Source of the DNA: Hippopus hippopus
Lineage: Eukaryota > Mollusca > Bivalvia > Cardiida > Cardiidae
DNA: 64,000 bases
NCBI GenBank assembly: GCA_946811185.2
Contig: OX328113.1
Coordinates: forward strand, 6,200,001-6,264,000
Direction of reading: 5' to 3'
The notes under the pieces were generated by a model. It made no database searches. It saw nothing but the letters and a program-made list of their open reading frames with translations, and was not told the DNA's origin. Numbering within the stretch: position 1 is the stretch's first letter; every line of letters starts with the position of its first letter. Of this stretch, positions 1 through 10,914 are shown piece after piece. The position numbers were made by a program, and so were the translations under genes.

Positions 1-344
1 AGTGCAATCAGTGAAGTATGTCAGAGTGTAAATTTATGATAGAATATCAGTTCAAATCGGATAGTAATACGTAATTAAAGATTTTGGGTCAATATGATGA
101 AAAGTAAGAAATTTATGAGAGATCAAAAACTGCATACTTTTGCCTCTGAGTATATTAAGCAATATTATCATGTTTGGCCATGATAACTCTGAAAATGTCA
201 GTGCAGATGAAAGATCAGACTGCATGTTTTGTGCAGACTCATCTTGCATCTACACTGCAGAAACTATTATATTGTCTTCACAAGCCATGTATCTATAGGT
301 TCTTTGTCACGCAATCCCATGTTTTAACAACCCGAAGTAAGAAT
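1..344. other. No gene seen
   Basis: I see no convincing exon, RNA gene or repeat boundary here. The sequence is AT-rich and the short open frames carry no recognisable motif. Bases 207-226 contain a fragment of the GATCAGACTGCA-type repeat found elsewhere in the window. Confidence 0.5.
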
Positions 345-1575
345 ACATTTTATACGTCCGTCGACGGGACGTATTATGGGATCACCCAATGGCAGGCGGG
401 CAGTGTCCAATTCTTTGTCTGGAGCATAACTTTGTCATCTCCAGTCCGATTGACTTGACACTTGGCATTTGTGTTTCTTGCAATAATACGGAGTGCAGTG
501 CGAAAGAACCATAACTCTATCTTGTGCTGTCTTTGAGTTATTTCCCTTTGATCGTCATTTTTACAGCATTTTCTGCTTGTCCGGTGCATAACTTTGTCAT
601 CTCCAGTCCGATTGACTTGAAACTTGGCCTTTGTGTTTCTTGCAATAATACGGAGTGCAGTGCTAGTAAACCATAACTCTACCCGGTGCTGTCTTTGAGT
701 TATTTCCCTTTGATCATCATTTTTACAGTATTTTCTGCTTGTCCGGAATATAACTTTCTCATCTCTAGTCTGAACATCTTCAAATTTGGTATGCATGATT
801 GTTGAAAAATTATGGAGTGCATTGCACAAGAACCATAACTCTTCATAGCATGAATTTTGAGTTATTCCCCCTTTGATTTTCATTTTTATAGCATTTCTTG
901 CTTGTCTGGATCATAACTTTGTCATCTTAATTAGGAATGACTTGAAATATGGTATGCTTATTTGTTGCAATATTTGGAAGTGCAGTGCGCAAGAATTGTA
1001 ACTCTACCTCGTGCTGTCTTTGAGTTATTTCCCTTTGATCGTCATTTTTACAGCATTTAGTGCTTGTCCGGAATATAACTTTGTCATCTCAAGTCAGAAT
1101 GACTTCAAACTTGGTATACATGTTTGTTGCAATATTACGGAGTACAGTGCACAAGAACAACCTAGCGGGGATTTTGAGTAATTCCACTTTGATCTTCATT
1201 TTTACAGTATTTCTTGCTTGTCCGGAATGGAACTTTGTTACCTCAAGTCAAATTGGCTTGAGACTTGGTAAACATGTTTGTTGCAGTTATGAAAAGTGCA
1301 ATGCACTGGAGCCATAACCTTACCTAATGCCTATTTGGAATTATTCCATATTCATTAATTTTTTTTACAGCTTTTCATGCTTTTCTACAATATAACTTTT
1401 GTCTTTTTTTTATGTTGGAATGACCTGAAACTTTATATGCATGTTTCCTTAACATTAGAGGAGACATTCATGCCTATTTCAATCACTTACATGATTTCTG
1501 CTGCACTACTATTTTTCTCTACCTGCCCTTTATGATTATTATCCCCCCTCGACAACTGGCGGTGGGACGGGCGTA
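345..1575. repeat. Tandem-unit repeat element, ~160-bp period
   Basis: Roughly six to seven diverged units of about 160 bp recur between about 411 and 1440. Each contains a CATAACTTTGTCATCT-like segment, a TTGAGTTATTTCCCTTTGAT-like segment and a TTTACAGCATTT-like segment. The block is bordered by GC-rich ends (CGTCCGTCGACGGGACG near 352 and GGCGGTGGGACGGGCG near 1560). Open frames inside it follow the repeat period and are not genes. The organisation is like the element at 17205-18400, but the unit sequence differs. Confidence 0.7.
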
Positions 1576-2067
1576 TCTTGCGACAATTTGCCGCACTTGT
1601 TTGAAAAGGAGATGATGCTGGTCACCACAATGTTTTCTATCCTATCACAGAGTTTAAGCTCTATAATTTGTGTTTACTTTGAATCTGTCATCTGCAAATG
1701 TAATGAATTTGGGAGAGTCTACATAGCCGTAGCCAAGATTAAGGTATTTTAAATACAGACAGTTAGGCACATGGTGCCAATGGGAGAGGGAGTGGGAGGA
1801 TGGCATTTATGGTAAAGCATACAGGAGTTCCTTAGTCATCAGTGCATCAATTTAACCCATTTATTTAGTTTGAAAAGGCGCCCAGATGTAGAGAAAATCA
1901 ATTCATCTGTATGATTTTGTGATTTACAACTTCAGTCACAAAATTTTAATAAGCATGTGGGTATTTTGCATAATGGGCACCTCACCCTTGGTCTAAAATT
2001 TGTTGTGTGGGATTAAGAGGGTTTTTTTTGTTGTACCCTGCTTGATTTTTCTTCCTCTTTCTTGCAG

Positions 2068-2268
2068 AAAAAGTGTGTTCCTCTTCAAGATGGGTTTGTG
2101 AATACTGCGGAAAATGCACTTTCAGCCGAGCACATCTAGCGATACACAGGAGAACTCACACTGGGGAAAAACCATTCTTATGTGCCATCTGTGGAAGAGC
2201 TTTTGCTCAGAAAATCAGTGTTCAAAGGCACATGGTTATACACGAGAGAAAGAAGTTTGGTTACAAAG
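2068..2268 (+). CDS. C2H2 zinc-finger gene, internal exon with two fingers
   Basis: The exon follows a polypyrimidine tract and AG at 2066-2067 and encodes two C2H2 fingers (C-x2-C...H-x3-H). The first starts CEYCGK, the HTGEKPF linker follows, and the second starts CAICGR. A good donor (AAAG|GTAATA) lies at 2268/2269. The exon starts in phase 1 and ends in phase 1, so it can be joined in frame to each of the three downstream terminal finger exons. Reading through the donor instead gives a non-finger tail with a stop at 2412-2414, inside a palindromic repeat. The likely product is a nuclear DNA-binding transcription factor whose amino-terminal exons lie left of the window. Confidence 0.75.
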
Positions 2269-2383
2269 GTAATAGAGAACAGTGGCAAAAGCCTAAATGT
2301 AAATGTTGCCATGATAATAGCGGCCCGTATTCACCAACCATTCTTAAGAACATTCTTATTCCTTTTCTCCATAATTTTCTAGC

Positions 2384-2637
2384 TTTGAAAGTAACACAAC
2401 TTCTTATTGGCTAAATCATTGGATTTAGCCAATAAGAAGTTGTGTTACTTTCAAGTTTTTTTTGAAAACCTGGTGGGAAAAGGAGAAAATGCTGGTAACC
2501 AGCATTTTCTCCTTTTCCCACAAGGTTTTCTACACTTTCAGAGACAATTATCATCGTTTCAGCTACATATAATTTGTTGTCTGCAAATGCTTTGAAATTG
2601 GACAAGTCTGAAATTATGTCGTTTGGCAAAGGGTTAA
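2384..2637. repeat. Palindrome fused to family A MITE
   Basis: Bases 2384-2454 form a near-perfect inverted repeat centred near 2419. A family A MITE follows directly, with its palindromic core (AAAGGAGAAAATGCTGG and its complement) at 2468-2533 and the terminal GGCAAAGGGTTAA. Family A is described at 6711-6939. Confidence 0.75.
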
Positions 2638-2734
2638 AATATGGAATTGTTCTATTGAATGTAGTATGATAATAATAAAAGTTGTTGTTTTACAGTAAAT
2701 AACAAATACAAAGACAAACAAATCCCGAATTTTT

Positions 2735-2945
2735 TGCGAGGATTTATGATAGTCATTGCAATAGGATTCATTTCTCTCTTTTCTCTGACCATTATTTCAA
2801 TGATTGTTATGTCGGAAAGCAGCCAGTGTCTTGGAAAGAAATTTGTCTAGAGTACTGGTAAACCCCAAGAATGCATGGATAGGTGCACTGGCTGCTGCGA
2901 TATCACTGAAATAATGTTGAAAATTGTGTTAAACACCTTTAAATC
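2735..2945 (+). repeat. SINE, 5'-truncated
   Basis: This is the body of the tRNA-derived SINE seen in full at 35955-36264. It keeps GATTTATGATAGTCATTGC, GGAAAGCAGCCAGTG, GGATAGGTGCACTGGC and ACTGAAATAATGTTGAAAA. The tRNA-like head is missing. It lies about 240 bp before the second finger exon, and an equivalent fragment precedes the third finger exon. Confidence 0.75.
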
Positions 2946-2956
2946 AATTATGGATA

Positions 2957-3165
2957 TGGCACCCTAATGGGATTCGTGTAACATCTCCTTTCATCGCCAA
3001 GATCATATGGATTCAGCTCAGACTCGGGTAATCCAAAATCGATGCAGGGAACCAGCATGTATCGGCCAATCTATTATGGATTACCCGAGTCTTAGCCGAA
3101 TTCGTACGTTTTTTCAATGATGAAAGGCGATGTTATACGAATCCCATTAGGGTGTCTTATCCTTC
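2957..3165. repeat. Palindromic MITE-like repeat
   Basis: The ends are inverted copies of ACCCTAATGGGATTCGT followed by internal inverted similarity (GACTCGGGTAATCC against GGATTACCCGAGTC). No coding capacity. It sits in the intron before the second finger exon. Confidence 0.7.
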
Positions 3166-3184
3166 AAAAATTGTTTCATTTCAG

Positions 3185-3480
3185 CTCACATGAAAGGAAA
3201 AAAACAGAATAGCTCTACCAAGAAAACTTGGAATTACAAATGTGGTTATTGTGGCAAACGTACGGCCCAGAAGAGTGCTTTGGAAGATCATGTTCGAATC
3301 CATACTGGGGAGAAACCGTTTAAGTGTGATGTCTGCACTAAACATTTTCGATCAAAGAGCAACCTGCAAAACCATGTGAAAAGGCATTCTGGGAAGAAAC
3401 CGTTTAAGTGTGAAGTCTGCAGCAAGCATTTTCGATCAAAGTACTACATGCAAAAACATATGTCAAGGCATTTTAAGTGA
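3185..3480 (+). CDS. C2H2 zinc-finger gene, alternative terminal exon A (three fingers)
   Basis: The exon follows TTTCATTTCAG and opens in phase 1. It encodes a basic Lys-rich lead-in and three C2H2 fingers (starting CGYCGK, CDVCTK, CEVCSK), joined by HTGEKPFKC and HSGKKPFKC linkers, then a stop at 3478-3480. It has no donor, so it is a terminal exon. The last two fingers share an HFRSK-x-(N/Y) segment, suggesting internal duplication. Together with the exons at 4818 and 9519 it forms a set of alternative carboxyl ends, the layout known from BTB zinc-finger genes such as insect lola. The BTB part is not in this window, so that comparison is inference. Confidence 0.75.
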
Positions 3481-4611
3481 CAGACAGGAGACAATGCTAA
3501 TAACAAACGTTTTCTACTTTTGCCACAATTCTTTTGAAAGTATCCTTGTATAGAGATGTAAAAACATGGCATTGTTTTATCCAAATAGAACCTAATGAAG
3601 CTTGAGAATGCAAAAAATTTTTCTGTTTGAATAACTGCCAAATTCAAAGACAATCCAGTCCCAAAATTGAATGAAAAGAAATCATTATCAGGTGACTGTG
3701 ACAAAATTTGCCCATAGATAGGTAGAAAACATTGCTGAAAAAGGAGAAAATGCTGGTTACCAGCATTTTCTCCTTTTTCTACAATGTTTTCAAAAGCCTT
3801 TTTTCTTCTCAGGGTCGTTAAAAGTCAGGATTGTGTGGTAACAGATGAAACAAACAGTAGACCCTCTGTAAGCAGTGAAACCCAGGAACAATACTGATAA
3901 ATGACTTGTTCCATTTGTATAATTGAAAGCGACATAAAAGCCTTTTTAACCCTTTACCGCACAATTCTGAGTTTAAACGACCCTGAATAATAAGACTTTT
4001 GCGAACACTGTAGGAAAAGGAGAAAATGCCAAAGACCAGCATTTTCTCCTTTTCCTACTATGTTTTCTAAACTTTCAAAAACAAGTCAAAGTACCTAAGC
4101 CACATTTAATTTGTTGTCTGCAAATTCTTTCAATTTGATCTAGTCCAAAATTTTGTGTTTTGGTAAAGAGTTAAATAAACAGATAGGAAAATTAGGCTCT
4201 CCAGACTGAAGATCCAGACGGCACACTCTGTCTAACAAAGCACTTAACTCACAAAAGTTGAAACTGATTTATGGTGGTTTTGCAGATATTGTAGATAAAG
4301 ATCAGACAGCTTCAAACAGGCAGCCTGATCTTAGATCTACACTGTTTGCAACACAATTATATATTCAGAGCTCCAGATAGAGTGATTTTGATTTCAAAAT
4401 TGAAAATATTAATTATTCTCCACTAAACTCTATGTTATAGGTAATCATTAGAATCGTCTCATCGAGACGATTCTAATGAGTACCCACAACATAGGGTTTG
4501 GAAGAGAAATAATGGATTTAGAATACCATCACTCCCTCTTATCTGGAGCTCTGATATTCTTGTGAAAACAGCCTTGAAATAAGAATATTTGCACTGTTTT
4601 TCTCGGCTGAA
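3481..4611. repeat. Intronic repeats: two family A MITEs and a 188-bp palindromic element
   Basis: A partial family A copy spans about 3722-3842 and a full one 3946-4174 (TTAA at both ends). A palindromic element lies at about 4369-4556, with inverted AGAGCTCCAGATA ends and a perfect central inverted repeat around ATTAGAATCGTCTC. A half copy of that element is seen at 23783-23890. I see no coding sequence here. Confidence 0.7.
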
Positions 4612-4805
4612 AAAGAGCAATGATAACTTTAGCTCTTTAACTGACCATTGTTTTGACAATGGTTATGTGGGAAAGCAGCCAGTGGCTTTGAAAGAATATT
4701 GGGCTGATTACTGGCGAAAGAAATTCCAGGAATGTATGGATAGGTGCACTGGCTGCTGCGATTTAACTAAAATAATGTTGCAACAGCGTAAAACACCATC
4801 CACTG
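4612..4805 (+). repeat. SINE, 5'-truncated
   Basis: Same SINE family and similar 5' truncation as 2735-2945, ending in AAAACACCATCC about 15 bp before the splice acceptor of the third finger exon. Its 3' end therefore nearly abuts the polypyrimidine tract of that exon. Confidence 0.75.
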
Positions 4806-4817
4806 TTTCTTTTTCAG

Positions 4818-5044
4818 CTGACATCAAAGGAAAACAACAGAAAGGTCCAGTAAAGAAAAGCTCTGCAAAGAAAACTCAGGTCAAATGTGGTCAATGTGGC
4901 AAAAAAGTGCCCTGCAAGAGTGCATTGGAAAATCATGTTCGAATCCATACTGGAGAGAAACCGTTTACATGCCATGTCTGCAGCAAACGTTTTCGAACAA
5001 AGAGCAACATGCGAAACCATATAAGCATTCATTTTAAATGGTAG
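4818..5044 (+). CDS. C2H2 zinc-finger gene, alternative terminal exon B (two fingers)
   Basis: The acceptor TTTCTTTTTCAG ends at 4817 and the exon opens in phase 1. It starts with residues (A)DIKGKQQK, parallel to (A)HMKGKKQN in terminal exon A. Two C2H2 fingers follow (CGQCGK and CHVCSK) with an HTGEKPFTC linker, then a stop at 5042-5044. The similarity of lead-in, finger order (ALE-(N/D)-HVRIH) and upstream SINE shows that A and B arose by duplication. Length and phase fit a swap-in final exon. Confidence 0.75.
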
Positions 5045-5099
5045 CCGCTAGTAGCCATTTACCACCAAAAAGCTGATTAGGCAGTAATTAGGGCAGATG

Positions 5100-5335
5100 C
5101 TTACTCTGTTTTTACTATTTCGGCTTACGCCTTTATCAAGAAATTCAACATGAAACTAATGCCTTCTAAATTTTGTGACAATTTTCACACCACCATTAAT
5201 TATTATTATTATTATTATTATTATTATTGGATTAATTATTCTTTATGATTCGAATTGATAAATAACGGTGGTGCGTAAATTGTCATAAAATGTAGAGGGC
5301 ATTAATTTTATGTAATTTCTTGATAAAGTCATACG
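5100..5335. repeat. Palindromic repeat with (TTA)n centre
   Basis: The outer ends are inverted copies of GCTTACGCCTTTATCAAGAAAT. Inner inverted similarity (TTAATGCCTTCTA-type and CACCACCATTA/AACGGTGGTG) surrounds a TTA microsatellite at about 5198-5228. It is non-coding. Confidence 0.65.
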
Positions 5336-5358
5336 CCCAAATTTGCAAATTTAACATT

Positions 5359-6293
5359 TTTAACTCTTTACCAAACGACAAAATTTTAGACTTGTCCAAA
5401 TTGAAAGTGATTGCAGACGATAATTTCAATGTGGCTCAAATGGTGCAATCTTTCTTTGATAGAGTGGAAAACATTGTCGGAAAAGGAGAAAATGCTGGTT
5501 ACCAGCATTTTCTCCTTATCCGACACTGTTTTCAAAAGGCTTGTTTCTAAGGGTCGTTAAAAGTCAGGATTGTGTGGTAAAGAGTTAAATTGTGTACAAT
5601 TCATTCAATTAGGAATATTAAGTCCATTTAACATATTAGGGGAGATGTTTAGAAGATGGACTGAAAGGAGTACGCAAGTGCCTGTGTATAAGATACAAAG
5701 TCACCAGTTCCGAGATGCATCTTCATTACCCATAAAACCAATGTTGACCTTTCCAATTTCAGTAACTAATGTGAGGAAATTGTTGGTTATACAGTGTTTT
5801 AAATTTTAACCCTTTACAACACAATCTCAAGTTTTAATGACCCTGTTGACGAAGGCTTCTGAAAACATTTTAGGAAAAGGAGAAAATGCTGGAAACCAGC
5901 ATTTTCTCCTTTTCCCAAAATGTTTTCTACCCTTGCTATGAAAAATTCCAATTCTTAAGCAACATTTAATTTGTTGTCTGCAAAATGCTTGTTTGGCCGA
6001 TTCCAAAAGTTGCTTGTCTGGTAATGAGTTAAAGGCTTCCAGCTTCCCTTATCAAGTTAAGGGGTTAATCCTTTATCACACAATCCTGAGTTTTAACAAC
6101 CCCAGGGAAGAAGCCTTTTGAAAACATTGTGGAAAAAGGAGAAAATGCCGGTAACCAGCATTTTCCCCTTTTCCCACAATGTTTTCTATCCTTCCAAAAA
6201 CAAATTTCATTTTTTGAGCATTGTTTTATTTGTTGTCTGCAAATGCTTTGAATTTAGACCAGTCTAAAATTTTGTCTTGGGCTAAAAAGTTAA
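5359..6293. repeat. Three family A MITEs in a row
   Basis: Copies span 5359-5588 (inverted orientation), 5806-6032 and 6065-6293. Each has TTAA at or next to both ends, CCTTTACC-like termini and the ~65-bp palindromic core. The spacer 5589-5805 holds nothing recognisable. Confidence 0.8.
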
Positions 6294-6710
6294 ATACATG
6301 TGAGTCATGCTCTGGAAAAAGGGGACTTAACGCATCGGCAAAGTGATTCAACTCGTGTCAGCCTGCGCTAGCCTGGGTTCCATCCGGATTATTTTTTCCT
6401 TTTATATAATTATTCAGACATTACTTTGTCAAAAGTGATTATTACAGCAGAGATAAACCGTTTTGCCACATATCTGTATGGACCGTTAAAGGAGACTGTG
6501 ATAAGGAGTGATTTAAATATTGTTACCACCCAGGCTAACCTGTGCAGTCCACACAGCCTAACATGAGTCAAGACTTTTTGTTGCTTGTAAATTTTCTGCA
6601 TGTCCAAGGACTATTCTACGTCCAGATTCAGTCAGTTGTTAGACAAGATGAATTTTATGGATCCATTATCGTATGATGACTTGCTTGGTGTAATGCATTT
6701 TTTAGATGGT
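6294..6710. other. No gene seen
   Basis: Only fragments of dispersed repeats are visible (a short family B piece near 6300-6350 and another near 6540-6680). No splice-bounded open frame was found. Confidence 0.5.
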
Positions 6711-6939
6711 TTAACCCTTTACCACACAGTGACAACTTTTAACGCCCCTGAAAGAGAAGGCTTTTGAAAACATTGTGGGAAAAGGAGAAAATGCTGGTTA
6801 CCAGCATTTTCTCCTTTTTCCACAATGTTTTCTACCCAATCTAAGAAAAATCATTTCATATGAGCCACGTTAAAACTGTCATCTACAGATGCTTTCAATT
6901 TAGACAGGTCTAAAATTTTGTCGTGTGGTAAAGGGTTAA
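6711..6939. repeat. Family A MITE (type copy, TTAA-flanked)
   Basis: A well-preserved 229-bp copy: TTAA + CCCTTTACCACACA at the left and TGTGGTAAAGGG + TTAA at the right. The core palindrome consists of GAAAACATTGTGGGAAAAGG followed by AGAAAATGCTGG, and their complement. TTAA flanks with CCC-starting ends are the hallmark of piggyBac-type transposition, so I infer a piggyBac-mobilised non-autonomous family. It is the most frequent repeat in the window, with more than 20 full or partial copies. Confidence 0.75.
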
Positions 6940-8692
6940 ACCTCTTTTGTCAGAGGGTCACTCATAGATGGATGCTAAAACATACGAGCTATGCTCTGTG
7001 AAAAGGGGCCTTAATGAATCTGCGAAAAATGGGCCCAAACTTTTCGCTATTGGTCAATTTTCTGTATGTTCAAGGCCCAGTCTTCCTCATGATTCAGTCA
7101 ATTATTTAGAAAAGTGGCTATTATGGATCCATAATTATGTGATGACTTGCTGAATATAATGCTGTAAGTCTTTATCAGACGTCAAAAGTTTAGAGTTGCC
7201 TAAATGGAAAGCTTTTGCTTACAACAAATAAAATGTTGCTCAAAGGATAGGATTTGTCCTTGAAAGGGTTGGAAACATTGTGGGGAATGAAGACAATTCT
7301 AGTTTACAGCACTTTCTCTTTTTCCAGTTATGTTTTCGAGAGCCTTCTCTGTCAGGGTGTTAAAACTTGGGATTGTGTGGCAAAGGGTTCAAATTGCACT
7401 TCTTAGTTTCGATACTAATGGTATCAAGAATTCATTACAAGATGTTTGCAAAGGATGTAAATTTTCTATTGCACCATAATTGTAACCTTTAATCTGGACA
7501 GAAGTTCACTGGACACTGGTGAATCTATTTAGATTGATCGATAGAATTAAGCACAGATGACAGCGCAAAAAAGTCATTTACCATTGCATTTCTTCAAAAT
7601 TTCACCATTAATTTGTTTATGCAATGTTTCAAAGCAAGAACCAGCTGATTGTCCACCATGGAGGGTAACAAGCCAGTAGATAATAATGATTACTATTTAT
7701 TATGTTTCAGGCAGAGACATTGGTTTCATTTTTAATAAATTTGGCCCCCTTCCCCTATGATCTAATATTGTATTACATGCTGTGCTGAAAACCTTGAGCC
7801 TGTCCCCCCACTCCCAGTAATTTATTATCATTGTTCATTTATATCGTATTTTTTTTACTAAACAGCAACGTTTTAGACTTGTCAAAATTGGTTGAAATAG
7901 CTGACAACATGTTATGTAGATCTATAAAATAATGTGTCTCAAATGATTTGAATTGTCTTGCCTGTAGTTGAAAAGACAGTTGGAAAAGAAGAAAATGTTG
8001 GCCAGTAGCATTTTTTCCTCTTCCCCTCCTCCCTCATGTTTTCAAATAGCTTCTACTTTAGAGTCAATAAAACTTATTTAGTAAAGAATTAAGAGGTAAT
8101 GAGCCAAAAGATTACTATTAGTAGCATGTTTAAGGCATAGGCACTTGTTTTGAACTATGTTCTGTGATTAGGGGTTTTACTAATCTGCAAAAAGTATCGA
8201 CCAGGTCAGCCTGTGCAATCTGCGCAGGCTGACCTGGTGGAAACTTATTTTGCTATTGGTCAATTTTCTGAGTGTCAAAGGACCAATCTTCCTCTTGATT
8301 GTGTCAGTTATTGGACAGAATTGATTTTATGTATCCAAAAAATTATATGATGACTTGCTTGGTATAATGCATCAAAGGGATTCATTTAAGTCCCTTTTGC
8401 CTCAGTGTGGCTCTTTTGTTTTGTTTTTGACAAACTTTGCCCCCCCCCACACACACACACAACCACATATATGGCAGTGTCTAACGATATTTACCCGCGA
8501 AACACGCCATTTCTTCCATCCAGAGTCATCTGTCGGTATTATTCATATATACTAAACTGGAGAGGAGGAAGGATTTACTGTTCGTGTGTTCTTTTGATAA
8601 TTTATCCTCGATTTGTCACAAATAATGGAACAAAAGAATATAGTGTCTTACGAACAAAGTCCGTAACTAAGAAACAAATGAACAAATGCATG
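6940..8692. repeat. Family B MITEs and decayed family A copies
   Basis: Family B copies lie at about 6966-7160 and 8150-8400. This family has ends like GAGC(C/T)ATGCTCTG plus GGCTTAATGCATCTGC and a central palindrome GGTCAGCCTGCGCAG/CTGCGCAGGCTGACC. Decayed family A copies lie at about 7165-7392 and 7850-8092. An (AC)n tract sits at 8449-8461. No gene is supported here. Confidence 0.65.
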
Positions 8693-8772
8693 GCAGAAAT
8701 ACAGGGACCGGGCAGGATTCGAACCCAGAACGCCCGGACGAAAGGCCAACACCATAACCACTGAGCTAAAGA
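8693..8772 (-). repeat. tRNA-like SINE head
   Basis: On the minus strand the sequence carries an A-box-like TAGCTCAGTGGTTATGG and a B-box GGTTCGAATCC at tRNA spacing. The acceptor and anticodon stems do not pair well, so this is a tRNA-derived repeat or pseudogene rather than a working tRNA. Confidence 0.55.
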
Positions 8773-9518
8773 GAATTCTCCCTAACGCAGTTGTTAGGTG
8801 TTGTATTTAAATCGGGATGAAGCCATGCATGAAGGAGTGGTCTCCCGTAACAAGTGATAGTGATGAAAGGTCCAAATTTTGGAAGAGGACATGTTTTCTT
8901 ATCCCACCTTGAAGTGGAAATTTGATACCACCGTGAATTGAACGAACCTGATTAATCGATGAAACGTTAAGCGACATTTGAAATACATATATACGCAGCC
9001 CCCAAAATAAGGGAACCCTGTTACTTGTTTCTTCTGACATGATATGACAGGGTGACTACCTCTCAACAATTCAGCAGATTCCAAGAGCAACAGTATGCCG
9101 TATCATTACCAGCTTGCCCGCCAGGTGTCTTGCAGGTGTTGCTGCACATGGAGGTCACACCCGATAATGACATGGATTCCATATCTGTTATGTGTTTTAG
9201 ATGAAATAAAGAATTACCTCAGTTGAAATGCAAGGATTCGCTTATTTTTTATTCTCCATATGTATAAGTATAAGCTGCTAAAAGTGGTATTAATTGAATT
9301 TGTCAAAAAAAAAACATGCCTATGGTTTTAGGTCGGATATATATATAAACCTTACAGTATTAGCAGAGCCAAATAGTATGTTCATACTTCAATACCTCGG
9401 AACAAATTAGTCCTGTAAATGTTATAATAAGAGTCAACGTTTTAATGTCTTTGATTTGAATATAGTGAATAGAAATCTACCTATAATTGTCTAATAGATA
9501 GTTATTGTTATTTTTCAG
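8773..9518. other. Intron before terminal exon C; no gene seen
   Basis: Non-repetitive sequence with no open frame bounded by splice signals. A polypyrimidine tract and acceptor (TTATTTTTCAG) close it at 9518. Confidence 0.5.
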
Positions 9519-9724
9519 GATACCAGCATTGTCCGCCCAGTACTGGTAAAGCCAAGTGTCAAGTATGTGGTAAATTGCTACAGAGCAAAGCGGCCCTGGA
9601 AATGCATATGCGGATACACACTGGGGAAAAACCATTTCGGTGTGAGTTGTGTGGAAAAGCGTTTTCATTAAAAGGCAACCTTAAAAAACATTCAATTACC
9701 CATCTACTTAATTTTCCACTTTAA
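9519..9724 (+). CDS. C2H2 zinc-finger gene, alternative terminal exon C (two fingers)
   Basis: The exon opens in phase 1 after TTTTTCAG and encodes two C2H2 fingers (CQVCGK and CELCGK) with the HTGEKPFRC linker, then a stop at 9722-9724 after HLLNFPL. The phase fits the donor at 2268, as do terminal exons A and B. It lies 4.5 kb downstream of exon B and its finger sequence is more diverged from A and B than they are from each other. A 37-bp segment of the first finger (9577-9613) is the repeat unit of the minisatellite that follows. Confidence 0.75.
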
Positions 9725-9787
9725 TTGAATAAGTTCAGCCCTATATATTCTACATTTTGCTTCAAAGAAAATCCGAAAGTATATTTA

Positions 9788-10258
9788 ACAGAGCGAAGCG
9801 GCCCTGGATATGTGATAATGTGCTACAAAGCAAAGTGATCCTGGAAAGTCAGCGATGTGCCTCAGGACAAAGAGGTCCTGGAAATGCAGTGTTGTACTTC
9901 AGAATAAAGTGGCTCTTGAAATTCAGTGGACTAGTTCACAACAAAATGGCCCTAGACATGTGATAGTGTAGACATTACAGAGCGAACCGGCCCTGGAAAT
10001 GTGATGAAGAGTTGCAAAGCAAAGCGATCCTGAAAATGCAAAAATGTGCCTCAAAATAGTCGTACTTGAAATGTAGTGGTATGCAGTTCTAAGAAGAAAG
10101 TGGACCTTAAGATGCGATAGTATATTTAATAGGGCAAGGTGGCCCTGGAAGTGTAATTATGTTGAACAGAAAAAAGTGGCCCTGGAGATGCATTTATGTA
10201 ATAAAGACCAAAGTGGCCCTGAAAATGCAATAAAGTGGTACAGAGCAAGAATTTATTG
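9788..10258 (+). repeat. 37-bp minisatellite derived from the finger exon
   Basis: About thirteen diverged units of 37 bp (a few longer or shorter) share the pattern ACAGAGCAAAGTGGCCCTGG, then AAATGCA and TGT. The same 37-bp unit occurs once inside the preceding exon at 9577-9613. Because 37 is not a multiple of three and stops are frequent, the array is not coding. Confidence 0.7.
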
Positions 10259-10299
10259 ATTGGAAGATGTTTTACGACGCTTTCAGCGTTATTCAGTCA

Positions 10300-10510
10300 T
10301 ATCCCTTCTAGTGAGAGTCAAAGATAACAAGAAATATCTTTAAAAAGATAGACGGCGCAAATTTGCCAGCAAATAGGCAGGGGCCCTTACAATAAGCACG
10401 TGTACATTTTTTACCAATCGCAAATTTCTATTTATTCATTTGTTATCAGTACCAAAAAGTAGGTCAAAAGCCAGCACATTCAGCTACGCCGAAAAAGGCT
10501 TAGACGATGT
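10300..10510 (-). repeat. Dispersed repeat, inverted relative to 13690-13890
   Basis: Shares CAAATTTGCCAGCAAATAGG-type, TTATCAGTACCAAAAAGTAGG-type and AAAAGCCAGCACATTC-type segments, in opposite orientation, with 13690-13890. Partial copies occur near 12110-12190 and 32840-33000. Confidence 0.65.
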
Positions 10511-10559
10511 ATCCAGAGCCAGAAAGACCCCGTCGTTTACTTTTCTCCGAATTTTTCTA

Positions 10560-10786
10560 TTAACCCTTTACCAATCAATCCCATTTTTTACAGTCTCAAA
10601 GAAAAAAGCTTTTTGAAAACATTGTAGAAAAAGGAGAAAATGCTGGTAACCACCAGTTTCTCCTTTTTCCACAATGTTTTCAAACATTTCAAAGACCGAA
10701 ATCAAATTTTGAGCTTGGCTGATTATGTTGTCAGCAAGTGTTTTCAATTCGGTCGAATCTAAAAAATTGTCATTTGGTAAGCGGTT
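10560..10786. repeat. Family A MITE
   Basis: TTAACCCTTTACC start, palindromic core at about 10613-10681 and a degenerated right end. In the core one arm reads GGTAACCACCAG, so the palindrome is slightly damaged. Confidence 0.7.
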
Positions 10787-10914
10787 AGATGTCTAAAATC
10801 TACTATTAATGTTAAGTACAGGGAGGCTGGGCTTGACTTACAACAAATTTCAATCGGCTTTTCTCAGGAATAATTCTTGGTGTGGCCAAAAGTCTACCTG
10901 TACGTGTGTTTGGT

